DNA of 64,000 bases from Planomicrobium sp. Y74. Its GTDB lineage: Bacteria > Bacillota > Bacilli > Bacillales_A > Planococcaceae. Position numbers and translations under genes: made by a program. The notes under the pieces were generated by a model. It was not told where the DNA came from and made no database searches. It saw only the letters and a program-made list of their open reading frames with translations. Positions 7,309-15,422 of this stretch are shown here, one piece after another. Positions within the stretch are counted from its first letter, which is position 1, and the number at the start of each line of letters is the position of its first letter. The DNA lies in assembly GCF_003668635.1 (NCBI RefSeq), contig NZ_RCWH01000008.1, positions 1 through 64,000 on the forward strand. Direction: 5' to 3'.

Positions 7309-7779
7309 TTATTTTTTAACGACTTCTCTGAAAAACTCCTCGATATTCTCTTTTGGCTGAGCGCCCACCCAGCGTGAAACTTCTTCGCCATTTTCATAAT
7401 GGACCAGTGTCGGTGTCGCTTCGATGAAATAATCTGTCCAGCCCTGTTCATACTCTAACAGATTGTACTGCAGGACGTCTACATCCATATCTTCAGCTAC
7501 CGGCATCAATACAGGGGTTGTGTTTTGACAATGAACACAGGTTGGGCTGAAGAAATAAACGGTTGTGGGTTCGCCGCTTTCAATTTGTTCAGCAACTTCT
7601 CCAGGCAAAGCGATGTTCTGATAATTTTCATCATCCAGCTGGTCAATGGTCGCAGGGTCTAAATCATCTGTATCGTATGGGTTGTTCGCGAGTTTTTCAC
7701 TTTGGGACATTTGGGTAAGAACGATGATCAAAGCAAAAATGGCGAGAACAACGCCTCCAATGATAAGCATTTTTTTCAA
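7309..7779 (-). CDS. Membrane-anchored thioredoxin-like protein (partner of BdbC)
   Basis: 156 residues. An N-terminal uncleaved anchor (MKKMLIIGGVVLAIFALIIV) places the thioredoxin fold outside the membrane. The active site is CVHC (81-84) in the context SPTCVHC, and ATPTL carries the cis-Pro loop near residue 121. It is likely to catalyse disulfide exchange on exported proteins. It starts at TTG 7779, one base after the bdbC stop, with AGGAGG inside the end of bdbC, so the two are translationally coupled. In B. subtilis BdbC pairs with the DsbA-like BdbD. Here the partner is a shorter plain thioredoxin fold, closer to BdbA in type. Confidence 0.82.
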   Translation of the reverse strand: MKKMLIIGGVVLAIFALIIVLTQMSQSEKLANNPYDTDDLDPATIDQLDDENYQNIALPGEVAEQIESGEPTTVYFFSPTCVHCQNTTPVLMPVAEDMDVDVLQYNLLEYEQGWTDYFIEATPTLVHYENGEEVSRWVGAQPKENIEEFFREVVKK

Positions 7780-7780
7780 T

Positions 7781-8206
7781 TTATTTTTCCTCCTTGATTG
7801 TTTTCAGCAGATAAATGCTCATTCCGGCAATTAAGATAAATGCAATAAGCGCTAAAAATGGGATGGTGATAAAGCCGAAATAGTTGATGTACTGGCCGGT
7901 GCAGGGAACCTGCCCGCATGAAGGAGCGGATTCGGAAAGGAATGCCAGTTTTTGAATTCCGTAATGATACAGGGAAATCATGCCGCCGATACCTGAAAGG
8001 ATCAAGGCGGTAAGTGCGATCCTGACATTCTTCTGAAAATACGCCACACCGACAATGATGACCAGAGGATACATGAAAATCCGCTGTATCCAGCAAAGTT
8101 CACATGGGATATAGCCGCGGACCTCGGAAAAGTAAAGGGAGCCGGCAGTGGCAACGAGCGCTGTCGCCCAGATGCCCAGCAAAAGATTTTCTTGAATTTT
8201 CGTCAT
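7781..8206 (-). CDS. bdbC: Disulfide oxidoreductase BdbC (DsbB family)
   Basis: 141 residues, four membrane helices. DsbB-type quinone reductase that re-oxidises an extracytoplasmic thiol oxidase. Both cysteine pairs are visible: CELC (35-38) after the first helix pair, and Cys97/Cys102 in SAPSCGQVPC. The ribosome site GAGAGGAC precedes the ATG at 8206. It forms an operon with the thioredoxin-like gene downstream. In Bacillus the pair makes disulfides in exported proteins such as competence factors. Confidence 0.9.
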   Translation of the reverse strand: MTKIQENLLLGIWATALVATAGSLYFSEVRGYIPCELCWIQRIFMYPLVIIVGVAYFQKNVRIALTALILSGIGGMISLYHYGIQKLAFLSESAPSCGQVPCTGQYINYFGFITIPFLALIAFILIAGMSIYLLKTIKEEK

Positions 8207-8337
8207 ATCACAGGTCCTCTCTTGTTAAATAGCTACTATAGAATTATAATTCTTTAGCTGGGGCAAGTAAAATAATATTATCCTCTGTGTATATCCTATA
8301 TAATAAGATGTGATACTTTTGTGAAGGAGTGGCTAAT

Positions 8338-9882
8338 GTGGCAGAACAATTTGATTTATCCCATTTTGAAAAGAGCATGATCATCCGCGAGATGACCTAT
8401 GCTGATATAAATGCCATTCTAGAGATGCAGCGTTTATGTTTTCCTGGCATGGAGCCATGGGAAGAAGAACAGCTAAGAAGCCATCTGGGCGTATTTCCAC
8501 AAGGCCAGTTGGTAGCAGAACTTGACGGCAAAGTAATTGGCTCATGTTCGAGCTTATTAATAAATTTTGATGAATATGACGATCGCCATACTTGGGACGA
8601 CGTTACTGATGGCGGTTATATTACAAACCATAATCAGGACGGATACAATATGTACGGCATCGAAGTGATGGTGCATCCGGAATATCGCCGCATGCAGGTT
8701 GGGCAGCGCCTTTATGAAGCCCGTAAGGAATTGGCGCGGGAGCTGAACCTGAAGTCGATCATCATTGGCGGACGGATTCCGAATTACCATAAGCATGCGG
8801 AGGAAATGTCGCCGCGTGAATATGTTGATGCGGTATCCCGCCATAAAATCTACGACCCGGTATTGACTTTCCAGTTAATGAACGGCTTCCAGTTGATGCG
8901 CATCAATCCGAATTATCTGAAGGATGATAAAGCTTCCGGAAAATATGCGACATTGATGGAATGGAATAACGTCGATTACAAACCGGTTTCAAAACGGCAT
9001 TTCAAGACGAGCCTGCCGGTTCGTATTTGTGTTGTCCAATATCTGATGCGCGCCATTGAATCGTTCGATGATCTGGCAAGCCAGGTGGAATACTTTGTCG
9101 ATGTGGCCTCTGATGCCCACTCCGACTTTGTAGTATTCCCTGAAATTTTCACCACCCAGCTGATGTCGTTCCTGAATGAACCATCGCCGAGCCAGGCAGT
9201 ACGCAAGTTGACTGAATATACACCGCAGTATATCGAGCTCTTCACCGATCTTGCAGTCCGCTACAACATCAATATTATTGGCGGTTCACATTTCGTAAAA
9301 GAAGAAAACGATGAAATCTACAACATCGCTTACCTGTTCCGTCGGGACGGTTCCATCGACAAACAGTATAAAATCCACATTACGCCAAATGAGCGGAAGT
9401 GGTGGGGCATTTCTGCCGGTGATTCGGTCCGCGTATTCGATACCGATTGCGGCAAAATCGCTATTCAGATCTGCTATGACATTGAATTCCCGGAACTTGC
9501 GCGTATTGCAACAGATATGGGAGCGAATATCATCTTCTCGCCATTCTGTACAGAAGACCGCCAAGGCTATTTGCGCGTCCGTTATTGTGCACAGGCGCGT
9601 GCTGTGGAAAACCAGATCTATACGGTCATCTCAGGTACAGTCGGCAACTTGCCGCAAACCGAGAACATGGATATCCAGTATGCTCAATCGGCCATCTTTG
9701 CACCGTCCGATTTTGAATATGCACGTGATGGCATTGTTGGAGAAACAAATGCCAATCTTGAAATGGTCCTGATCGGGGATGTGGATTTGGAAATCCTTCG
9801 CCGCCAGCGCCAGAACGGTACCGTTAAACAATTGAAAGACCGCAGACATGACGTCTACCGTGTTGAGTATAAGAAAGATTAA
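8338..9882 (+). CDS. yhcX: Bifunctional GNAT acetyltransferase / carbon-nitrogen hydrolase (YhcX)
   Basis: About 514 residues, a fusion of two domains. An N-terminal GNAT N-acetyltransferase (about 10-210, with the acetyl-CoA loop VMVHPEYRRMQVGQRL) is joined to a nitrilase/carbon-nitrogen hydrolase domain (about 225-505). The nitrilase Glu-Lys-Cys triad is present in FPEIFTTQ, HITPNERKWW and IQICYDIEFPE. Same architecture and length as B. subtilis YhcX, whose substrate is not established to my knowledge. GTG 8338 is chosen because GAAGGAG lies 8 bases upstream; an earlier GTG at 8329 overlaps that site. A single gene with a terminator. In B. subtilis the glycerol genes separate yhcX from pgcA, and they are absent here. 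Confidence 0.9.
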   Translation: MAEQFDLSHFEKSMIIREMTYADINAILEMQRLCFPGMEPWEEEQLRSHLGVFPQGQLVAELDGKVIGSCSSLLINFDEYDDRHTWDDVTDGGYITNHNQDGYNMYGIEVMVHPEYRRMQVGQRLYEARKELARELNLKSIIIGGRIPNYHKHAEEMSPREYVDAVSRHKIYDPVLTFQLMNGFQLMRINPNYLKDDKASGKYATLMEWNNVDYKPVSKRHFKTSLPVRICVVQYLMRAIESFDDLASQVEYFVDVASDAHSDFVVFPEIFTTQLMSFLNEPSPSQAVRKLTEYTPQYIELFTDLAVRYNINIIGGSHFVKEENDEIYNIAYLFRRDGSIDKQYKIHITPNERKWWGISAGDSVRVFDTDCGKIAIQICYDIEFPELARIATDMGANIIFSPFCTEDRQGYLRVRYCAQARAVENQIYTVISGTVGNLPQTENMDIQYAQSAIFAPSDFEYARDGIVGETNANLEMVLIGDVDLEILRRQRQNGTVKQLKDRRHDVYRVEYKKD

Positions 9883-9908
9883 GTTTAAGCAAAAAATGAA
9901 ATTCCTGG

Positions 9909-9937
9909 ACCGCTTCCTGATGGAGGCGGTTTTTTTG
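9909..9937 (+). terminator. Terminator after yhcX
   Basis: ACCGCTTCC pairs with GGAGGCGGT, followed by seven T. Confidence 0.88.
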
Positions 9938-10001
9938 CTTCATTTTTGGTAAACTGGAAGTAGATCAAAGACTTGTACGTAATATGGATGGAGGAATTCC
10001 T

Positions 10002-11705
10002 ATGAATTGGAAAGAACGAATCAAGCGCTGGCTGGAACATGAAGGACTGGATGAAGAAACAAAGAAATCACTGGATCTCTTGCAGGAAGACGAGAAATTG
10101 GCGGAAGACGCATTTTACCAGGATCTCACTTTCGGCACAGGCGGCATGCGCGGAGAAATCGGACCCGGCACAAACCGCATGAATGTTTACACAGTGCGCA
10201 AGGCTTCACAGGGGATTGCGGATTACATAAAATCAAACGGAGACGAAGCGATGGCCAGAGGAATCGTCATTGCCTACGACAGCCGCCGCATGTCGCCGGA
10301 ATTTGCGGAAGAGGCCGCAAAAACGTTTGCGTCGAACGGAATCCACACGTATTTATATAACGGCACGCGCACGACGCCACAACTGTCTTTCAGCGTCCGC
10401 TACTTGCACGCATTTATGGGAGTTGTTATCTCGGCCAGCCATAACCCGCCGGAATACAATGGCTATAAAGTATACGGGGAAGACGGTGCGCAATTGAATC
10501 TTGAAGACGCAGACCGTGTCATCGAATTCGTCAGCAACGTGGAAGATGAATTGACGATTGCCAATGAAGGCTATAAACCGGAGCTTTTAGTGACAGTGGG
10601 TGATTCTGTCGATCAGGCATATCTGACGAATGCCTTGACTGTTCGGGAACAGCCTGCGGCATCGCCGATTCAGGCGGTCTTCACTCCGCTCCACGGCGCA
10701 TCCGGTGCAACAGTGCAACAGCTGCTTGAAAAAGCAGGCTACACGGATGTCACTTATGTGGCGGAACAAATGGAACCGAACGGTGAGTTTCCGACTGTAA
10801 CGTCTCCTAATCCCGAGGAAGCGGGAGCTTTCGAATTGGCAAAGAAATACGGTAAAGAAGCCGGCGCTGATTTATTGATTGCAGTAGATCCGGACGGAGA
10901 CCGCGTCGGAATCGCGGTGAGAAATGGCGAGCATTACGAATTGCTGTCGGGCAATCAGACTGGTGCAATCCTAATTGAATATTTATTGAGCCAGAAACAG
11001 GCAAAAGGCGAACTTCCTGAAAACGGTCGTATTTTCAAAACGATTGTGACTTCTGAATTTGGCCGTGCGGTGGGTGATTCTTATGGAGTCAAAACCACAG
11101 ATGTCCTGACCGGTTTTAAATTCATCGGTGAAAAGCTGAGAGAGAATGACAGCACAGGAGAATTCGAATTTTTATTCGGCTATGAAGAAAGCTACGGCTA
11201 TTTGATCCGTGATTTTGCACGTGATAAAGATGCGGTGCAATCAGTGCTGCTTCTGGTTGAAGCGGCTGCGTATTATAAGACGCAGGGCAAAAACCTGCAC
11301 GATGTACTGGTTGAGTTATACAATCGCCACGGCTGGTACCGCGAAGCGTTGGTCTCAGTAACGAAAAAAGGAGCGGATGGTGCTCGGGAAATCCAGTCGC
11401 TATTGAGCGGCATGCGCCAGAATCCTCTGCAGTCCATTGCCGGAATCGCAGTGGCTTCAATAGAGGATTATGAAACACAGAATCGCATTTTTACGGATTT
11501 GGATAAGAGTGAAAAGATTGAATTACCACAGGCCAATGTTCTGAAATATTTCCTGGAAGACGGATCCTGGGTTTGCCTGCGTCCAAGCGGCACAGAGCCA
11601 AAAGTGAAATTCTATTTCAGTGTTAAGGGACAAACGGAGCAGGAAAGCGATGAAAAACTGGAATTGGTCAAGGAGTCTTTCCTTGATGCAGTGAATAACA
11701 GATAA
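10002..11705 (+). CDS. pgcA: Alpha-phosphoglucomutase / phosphomannomutase family (PgcA)
   Basis: 567 residues. Alpha-D-phosphohexomutase. PgcA interconverts glucose-6-phosphate and glucose-1-phosphate for UDP-glucose, teichoic acid and glycolipid synthesis. The visible motifs are: substrate-site TFGTGGMRGEIGPGTNRMN near the N terminus; the phosphoserine loop SASHNPPEYNGYK (Ser of ASHNP); the metal-binding loop DPDGDRVG; the sugar-binding GYEESYGY; and a C-terminal RPSGTEPKVKFYF phosphate loop. The start ATG 10002 has GGAGGAA 7 bases upstream. It is followed by yhcYZ as in B. subtilis. Confidence 0.93.
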   Translation: MNWKERIKRWLEHEGLDEETKKSLDLLQEDEKLAEDAFYQDLTFGTGGMRGEIGPGTNRMNVYTVRKASQGIADYIKSNGDEAMARGIVIAYDSRRMSPEFAEEAAKTFASNGIHTYLYNGTRTTPQLSFSVRYLHAFMGVVISASHNPPEYNGYKVYGEDGAQLNLEDADRVIEFVSNVEDELTIANEGYKPELLVTVGDSVDQAYLTNALTVREQPAASPIQAVFTPLHGASGATVQQLLEKAGYTDVTYVAEQMEPNGEFPTVTSPNPEEAGAFELAKKYGKEAGADLLIAVDPDGDRVGIAVRNGEHYELLSGNQTGAILIEYLLSQKQAKGELPENGRIFKTIVTSEFGRAVGDSYGVKTTDVLTGFKFIGEKLRENDSTGEFEFLFGYEESYGYLIRDFARDKDAVQSVLLLVEAAAYYKTQGKNLHDVLVELYNRHGWYREALVSVTKKGADGAREIQSLLSGMRQNPLQSIAGIAVASIEDYETQNRIFTDLDKSEKIELPQANVLKYFLEDGSWVCLRPSGTEPKVKFYFSVKGQTEQESDEKLELVKESFLDAVNNR

Positions 11706-11711
11706 ATGGAG

Positions 11712-11736
11712 GGCTCCCTTATTAAGGGAGCTTTTC
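11712..11736 (+). terminator. Terminator after pgcA
   Basis: GCTCCCTT pairs with AAGGGAGC, followed by TTTT. Moderate strength, so some read-through into yhcYZ is possible. Confidence 0.75.
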
Positions 11737-11808
11737 TCATTCGAAAGTATGAGGCGCAGGACGCGTGAAAACAGGTATGGTTGGAGTAACGGTGATGAGG
11801 TGAAAGAT

Positions 11809-12924
11809 ATGAAGCTGAGCGAGCATTCGAACGTAATTCTGCTGAAAGAAATAGCAGAATTGCTGAACGAGGAAACGGATATGGAACGTATGCTGACAGG
11901 GGCTATACGGAAGCTCTTGAACGGTTCGAATTTTGAAAGTGCGTGGATTTTCTTTATTGACGGGGAAGGAAAGCACAGGCTCATGGCACAGGCGAATCTT
12001 CCTTCGGCGCTGGAGGAAAATGATTGCCGCCATCTTCAAAAAGGCGGCTGTTGGTGTGTCAAAAGATACCACAATGGCGATTTGGAGAAAGCATCCAATA
12101 TCATCGCCTGCCAGCGGATCGAAAATTCAATAGCGGAAAAGACTGGAGACCCCGGCAATATTACGCATCATGCGACGGTGCCGCTGCAATCGGGAACGGA
12201 AAGGTTCGGCTTGCTGAATATTGCAGCACCTGACCGGGAGCGTTTTTCTACGGATGAACTGGCGTTGCTGGAATCCGTGGCTTTCCAGATCGGCTCTGCC
12301 ATCAAACGCATCGGCCTGACCAAGCAGGAGCAGGAACTGGCGTTGGTGACCGAACGCAATAGGCTGGCCCGTGATCTGCATGATTCAGTCAACCAATTGC
12401 TGTTTTCCGTAACGCTTACCGCAAGAGGCGGCGTGGAAATGTCGGACGAGCCGGCAATCCGGGAAACATTCAGTGATATTCAGCACCTGACACAGGAAGC
12501 GTTAAATGAAATGCGGGCACTGATCTGGCAGCTGCGGCCTAAAGGACTCGAAAGCGGCTTGCTCGAAGGTATAAAAGGCTATGCCGAAATGCTTGGTTTG
12601 GAGCTTGAAACGAAAGTGAACGGCGTCATCCAGCTTCCTTCAAGAATCGAAGAGACTTTATTCCGCATTGCGCAGGAAGCATTGAATAATATCCGGAAAC
12701 ATGCCGGTACAGACCGCGGACAATTGTTCCTGTCGGTTACCCAGACGGACGTACTTCTTGTGTTGAAAGATGAAGGCAGAGGATTTGTGATGGATGAAAA
12801 ACTGTATATCCCATCAATCGGTATGCTGAGCATGAAAGAACGGGCAAAATCCGAAGGCGGAACAGTTGAATGGTCCAGCGCAATGAACAAAGGGACTGAA
12901 ATACTTGTAAGGATTCCTTATTAG
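11809..12924 (+). CDS. yhcY: GAF-domain sensor histidine kinase (YhcY)
   Basis: About 371 residues, cytoplasmic. An N-terminal GAF sensor domain (about 10-170) contains a cysteine-bearing stretch, CRHLQKGGCWCVKRYH, and another Cys in IIACQR, which could bind a metal or cluster. It is followed by a HisKA_3 dimerisation domain with the phospho-acceptor His in ARDLHDSVNQ and a short HATPase with the N box EEALNNIRKHAG. NarL/DegS class. ATG 11809 is preferred, with GAGGTGAAAG upstream. It pairs with the response regulator 20 bases downstream. The signal sensed is unknown. The cysteine pattern makes a redox or oxygen cue plausible, but that is inference. Confidence 0.9.
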   Translation: MKLSEHSNVILLKEIAELLNEETDMERMLTGAIRKLLNGSNFESAWIFFIDGEGKHRLMAQANLPSALEENDCRHLQKGGCWCVKRYHNGDLEKASNIIACQRIENSIAEKTGDPGNITHHATVPLQSGTERFGLLNIAAPDRERFSTDELALLESVAFQIGSAIKRIGLTKQEQELALVTERNRLARDLHDSVNQLLFSVTLTARGGVEMSDEPAIRETFSDIQHLTQEALNEMRALIWQLRPKGLESGLLEGIKGYAEMLGLELETKVNGVIQLPSRIEETLFRIAQEALNNIRKHAGTDRGQLFLSVTQTDVLLVLKDEGRGFVMDEKLYIPSIGMLSMKERAKSEGGTVEWSSAMNKGTEILVRIPY

Positions 12925-12944
12925 GGAAAGGGGGGCAAGAGAAG

Positions 12945-13583
12945 ATGAAAGTTTTAATAGCGGATGATCACCATGTGGTCAGAAGAGGGCTGTTATTTTT
13001 TCTGAAGACCCAGAAAGATATTGAAGTGGTCGGTGAAGCGGTAAACGGCAAGGAAGCGGTCGAAATGGCTGAGAGACTCCGTCCTGATATTGTATTGATG
13101 GATCTGGTGATGCCGATAATGGACGGGATTCAGGCAACACGCAAAATTAAAGAAAAGTATCCTGAAATCATTGTGCTGATGCTGACCAGTTTTTCGGACC
13201 GGGACCATGTCGTGCCGGCTATTGAAGCGGGAGCGGCGGGCTATCAATTAAAAGATATTGAACCTGATGAACTGGTGGAGTCATTGCGCAGTTTGATAAG
13301 AGGCGAGAATACGCTGCACCCGAAAGCGACTTCTGAATTGATGAAAGGGCCGTCGGAACCTGCGCCGCATACAGTCAATTATTTGACGCCGCGGGAAAAA
13401 GAAGTGCTGGCGGAATTGACGAAAGGGAAAAGCAACCGGGAAATCGCGTCGGCGTTATATGTGACGGAAAAAACGGTGAAAACCCATATCTCAAATATTT
13501 TTACAAAACTCGAAGTGCAGGACCGCACACAGGCTGCTCTTTATGCAGTAAAGCACGGGCTGACGGAAGCGGGGATGGGATAA
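12945..13583 (+). CDS. yhcZ: NarL-type response regulator (YhcZ)
   Basis: 212 residues. An N-terminal receiver domain has the acidic pair in IADDHH and the phosphoryl Asp in DIVLMDLVMPIMDG (about residue 53). The C-terminal LuxR-type helix-turn-helix reads LTPREKEVLAELTKGKSNRE and EKTVKTHISNIFTKL. It is encoded directly after its kinase with a GGGGGCAAGAG leader, so phosphotransfer from YhcY is expected. Target promoters are not visible in the window. Confidence 0.92.
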   Translation: MKVLIADDHHVVRRGLLFFLKTQKDIEVVGEAVNGKEAVEMAERLRPDIVLMDLVMPIMDGIQATRKIKEKYPEIIVLMLTSFSDRDHVVPAIEAGAAGYQLKDIEPDELVESLRSLIRGENTLHPKATSELMKGPSEPAPHTVNYLTPREKEVLAELTKGKSNREIASALYVTEKTVKTHISNIFTKLEVQDRTQAALYAVKHGLTEAGMG

Positions 13584-13592
13584 AATTTATAA

Positions 13593-13762
13593 TACCGATA
13601 TTCCGCAAAACAGCTCCGCTTTCCTGGGGGCTTGCGCTGAGCTAACTCGGGCTCGTTCCACTACGCCCGAGTGGATCTCAGCATTTCGCTAGAAACACAG
13701 TTGGAAAGCCAACTGTGTTTCTATTCCCCTGGGAGTCTTCGCTGTTTTGCTCCATATCTAAG
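13593..13762 (+). repeat. Family A structured repeat, copy A1 (right part missing)
   Basis: Starts with CCGATATTCCGCAAAACAGC. It contains a nested stem (CTGAG..CTCGGGC / GCCCGAG..CTCAG) and a perfect 13-bp hairpin, 13692-13704 / 13709-13721. It ends with GCTGTTTTGCTCCATAT, which pairs back with the left end. It is homologous to copies at 28473, 52926 and 59472. It lacks the right-hand module ending in GCGCCGAAGCGGT and shows no terminal inverted repeat. It lies between yhcZ and rsgA. The 13584-13947 gap otherwise holds only the convergent terminator. Confidence 0.85.
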
Positions 13763-13902
13763 AAAAACTTTCTATAAGAAACAATTTACTAATTCACTAA
13801 GAAGTGAAAAAGCCGACACACGGATTCTGTACACCATTAAAATGAAGCGGAAAGCGTCCGCCTAAAGCAGAATGGTTTGAGAAGTAGGTATAGTTTCTCG
13901 AC

Positions 13903-13945
13903 AAAAAAGAGGCAAGACGCATCAATTGCGTCTTGCCTCTTTTCT
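13903..13945. terminator. Convergent terminator yhcZ / rsgA
   Basis: AAAGAGGCAAGACGCA pairs with TGCGTCTTGCCTCTTT, with A and T runs on either side. Confidence 0.9.
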
Positions 13946-13947
13946 TT

Positions 13948-15003
13948 TCATCGTTTTTTGACCGGTCTTTTACGTGAATCTTTCGTAATCTGCTTCCACT
14001 TCGAGCGTTCCGCTTTTTGGGCTGCCAAATCGCTTTTGCGTTCCATATGGGCAAGTTCCCGTTTCAATTTTACATAGCTGCGGAAGCGTTCAGGCTGAAG
14101 TTCACCTGTTTCAAGCGCTTCCCGGATTGCGCAGCCGGGTTCATTGCCGTGGGCGCAATCACGGAAACGGCAGGCATCCGCCAAAGTTTCCACATCCGTG
14201 AAGCCGGATTCCACGCCTTCGGAATAATCGCCAAGCTGGAATTCCCGCATTCCCGGTGTATCGATCAGTAAACCGCCGCTTGGCAACAGCACCATTTCCC
14301 GGTGGGTGGTGGTGTGCCGTCCCTTGCTGTCGTCTTCCCGTATATCCTGGACTGCCATCATTTGGGTGCCGGCGAGCGCATTGATCAGGGAAGACTTGCC
14401 GACGCCGGAGGAACCGAGCAAAGCTCCTGTTTTGGAACCAGCCAGCACATTCTGTAGTTCAGCGATTCCTTCCATTGTAACACTGGAAACCGTGTGAACC
14501 GGTACGCCGAAAGCAACCGATTCCACTTCTTCTAAATAAGGTTTGATGTTGTCACATTGATCCCTCTTGGTCAATACGATTACCGGATTTGCCCCTGAAT
14601 CCCATGTAGCCAGTAAATAACGTTCAAGGCGTCGGATGTTAAAGTCATGATTCAATGACATCACAAGGAATGCGTAGTCAACGTTCACCGCAATCGTCTG
14701 GATATCGGAAGTTTCACCTGCCGCTTTACGTGAGAAGCTGGAGATGCGGGGAAGGACTTGATGAATGATTCCTTTTTCTTCGCCCGGCATCTGTTCGATA
14801 ACGACCCAGTCGCCCACAGAAGGGAATTCCGACCTCGCATGGCTGTGCCGGTATTTTCCGGACAGTGAGCTGAGCCATTCACCGTGATCTGTAATCACGC
14901 GGTAAAGATTTTTATGCTCGAGCACCACACGTCCCGGCACGCCGTTTGTTTCGATTTTATCCTGCCAGTTTTCATTCCAGCCGTAATTTTCAATAATTGT
15001 CAA
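13948..15003 (-). CDS. rsgA: RsgA-type ribosome-associated circularly permuted GTPase
   Basis: About 351 residues. Circularly permuted GTPase of the RsgA/YjeQ family that acts in 30S subunit maturation. An N-terminal OB-fold region precedes the permuted G motifs: G4 LTKRDQCD, G1 GSSGVGKSSLINAL (about 190-203) and G3 DTPGMREFQ. A C-terminal zinc site follows, with Cys in CRFRDCAHGNEPGC. The length is longer than the usual 290-residue Bacillus RsgA (YloQ), so this is probably a second, stand-alone paralogue. The start at TTG 15003 has GGAGG 8 bases upstream. The gene sits behind a small ORF and a strong terminator (see 15101-15169 and 15033-15073), suggesting attenuation. Confidence 0.88.
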   Translation of the reverse strand: MTIIENYGWNENWQDKIETNGVPGRVVLEHKNLYRVITDHGEWLSSLSGKYRHSHARSEFPSVGDWVVIEQMPGEEKGIIHQVLPRISSFSRKAAGETSDIQTIAVNVDYAFLVMSLNHDFNIRRLERYLLATWDSGANPVIVLTKRDQCDNIKPYLEEVESVAFGVPVHTVSSVTMEGIAELQNVLAGSKTGALLGSSGVGKSSLINALAGTQMMAVQDIREDDSKGRHTTTHREMVLLPSGGLLIDTPGMREFQLGDYSEGVESGFTDVETLADACRFRDCAHGNEPGCAIREALETGELQPERFRSYVKLKRELAHMERKSDLAAQKAERSKWKQITKDSRKRPVKKR

Positions 15004-15032
15004 TTTAAGTTCCTCCAATTTTTATGCATAAT

Positions 15033-15073
15033 AAAAAACCATGGATGCGTCTTGCAAATCGCAGTCCATGGTT
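15033..15073 (-). terminator. Intrinsic terminator inside the rsgA leader
   Basis: Read leftward, AACCATGGACTGCG and CGCATCCATGGTT form a 13-bp stem with one bulged base, then TTTTTTATT. It stands between the leader ORF and the rsgA ribosome site (15011-15016), so transcription must pass it to reach rsgA. Confidence 0.8.
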
Positions 15074-15100
15074 CCCGGGCATAATGGAAGAAGCGTATCG

Positions 15101-15169
15101 TCAGCGATACACGGAGCGGGATACTATAGACTGGATTTGCTGTTTCGTTGCAATGAATAGAATAGCCAT
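15101..15169 (-). CDS. Candidate leader peptide (22 aa) upstream of rsgA
   Basis: A 22-codon ORF beginning MAILFIATKQQ and ending VYR. An AAGAGGTGGGG ribosome site is 4-6 bases before its ATG. Its stop lies inside a small hairpin, GTATCG/CGATAC (15096-15111), and the rsgA-leader terminator begins 28 bases later. The order of strong ribosome site, short ORF, hairpin, terminator and structural gene is that of translation-sensing attenuators. Nothing about the peptide sequence identifies a specific signal. A promoter TTGCCC-17-TATCTT can be read upstream on the same strand (about 15190-15230). Confidence 0.5.
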   Translation of the reverse strand: MAILFIATKQQIQSIVSRSVYR

Positions 15170-15422
15170 AATACCCCACCTCTTTCCTCAAGTTATCTTT
15201 AAGATATCAGACAACTTCCAATTGGGCAAGCTTTTTTTCATTTTGGATACCATAACTGTTTAACTTCCTCTTTCTTATAAACCATATAAAATTTTTTTAA
15301 AAATTAATAAAATGGCAGTTTTATGTTAGGATATATATATATATATACAGAATAGTGTGAAAATTTAAATAACAAAAAGTTTCGTTTTGAATTTCAAATC
15401 TATCTTGAAAGGGGCAATTCTG

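Noticed and set aside
15000-15191. A 63-codon minus-strand frame over the rsgA leader
   Set aside because: It crosses the terminator hairpin and has no good ribosome site. The 22-codon frame inside the same region has a strong one and fits the leader layout better.
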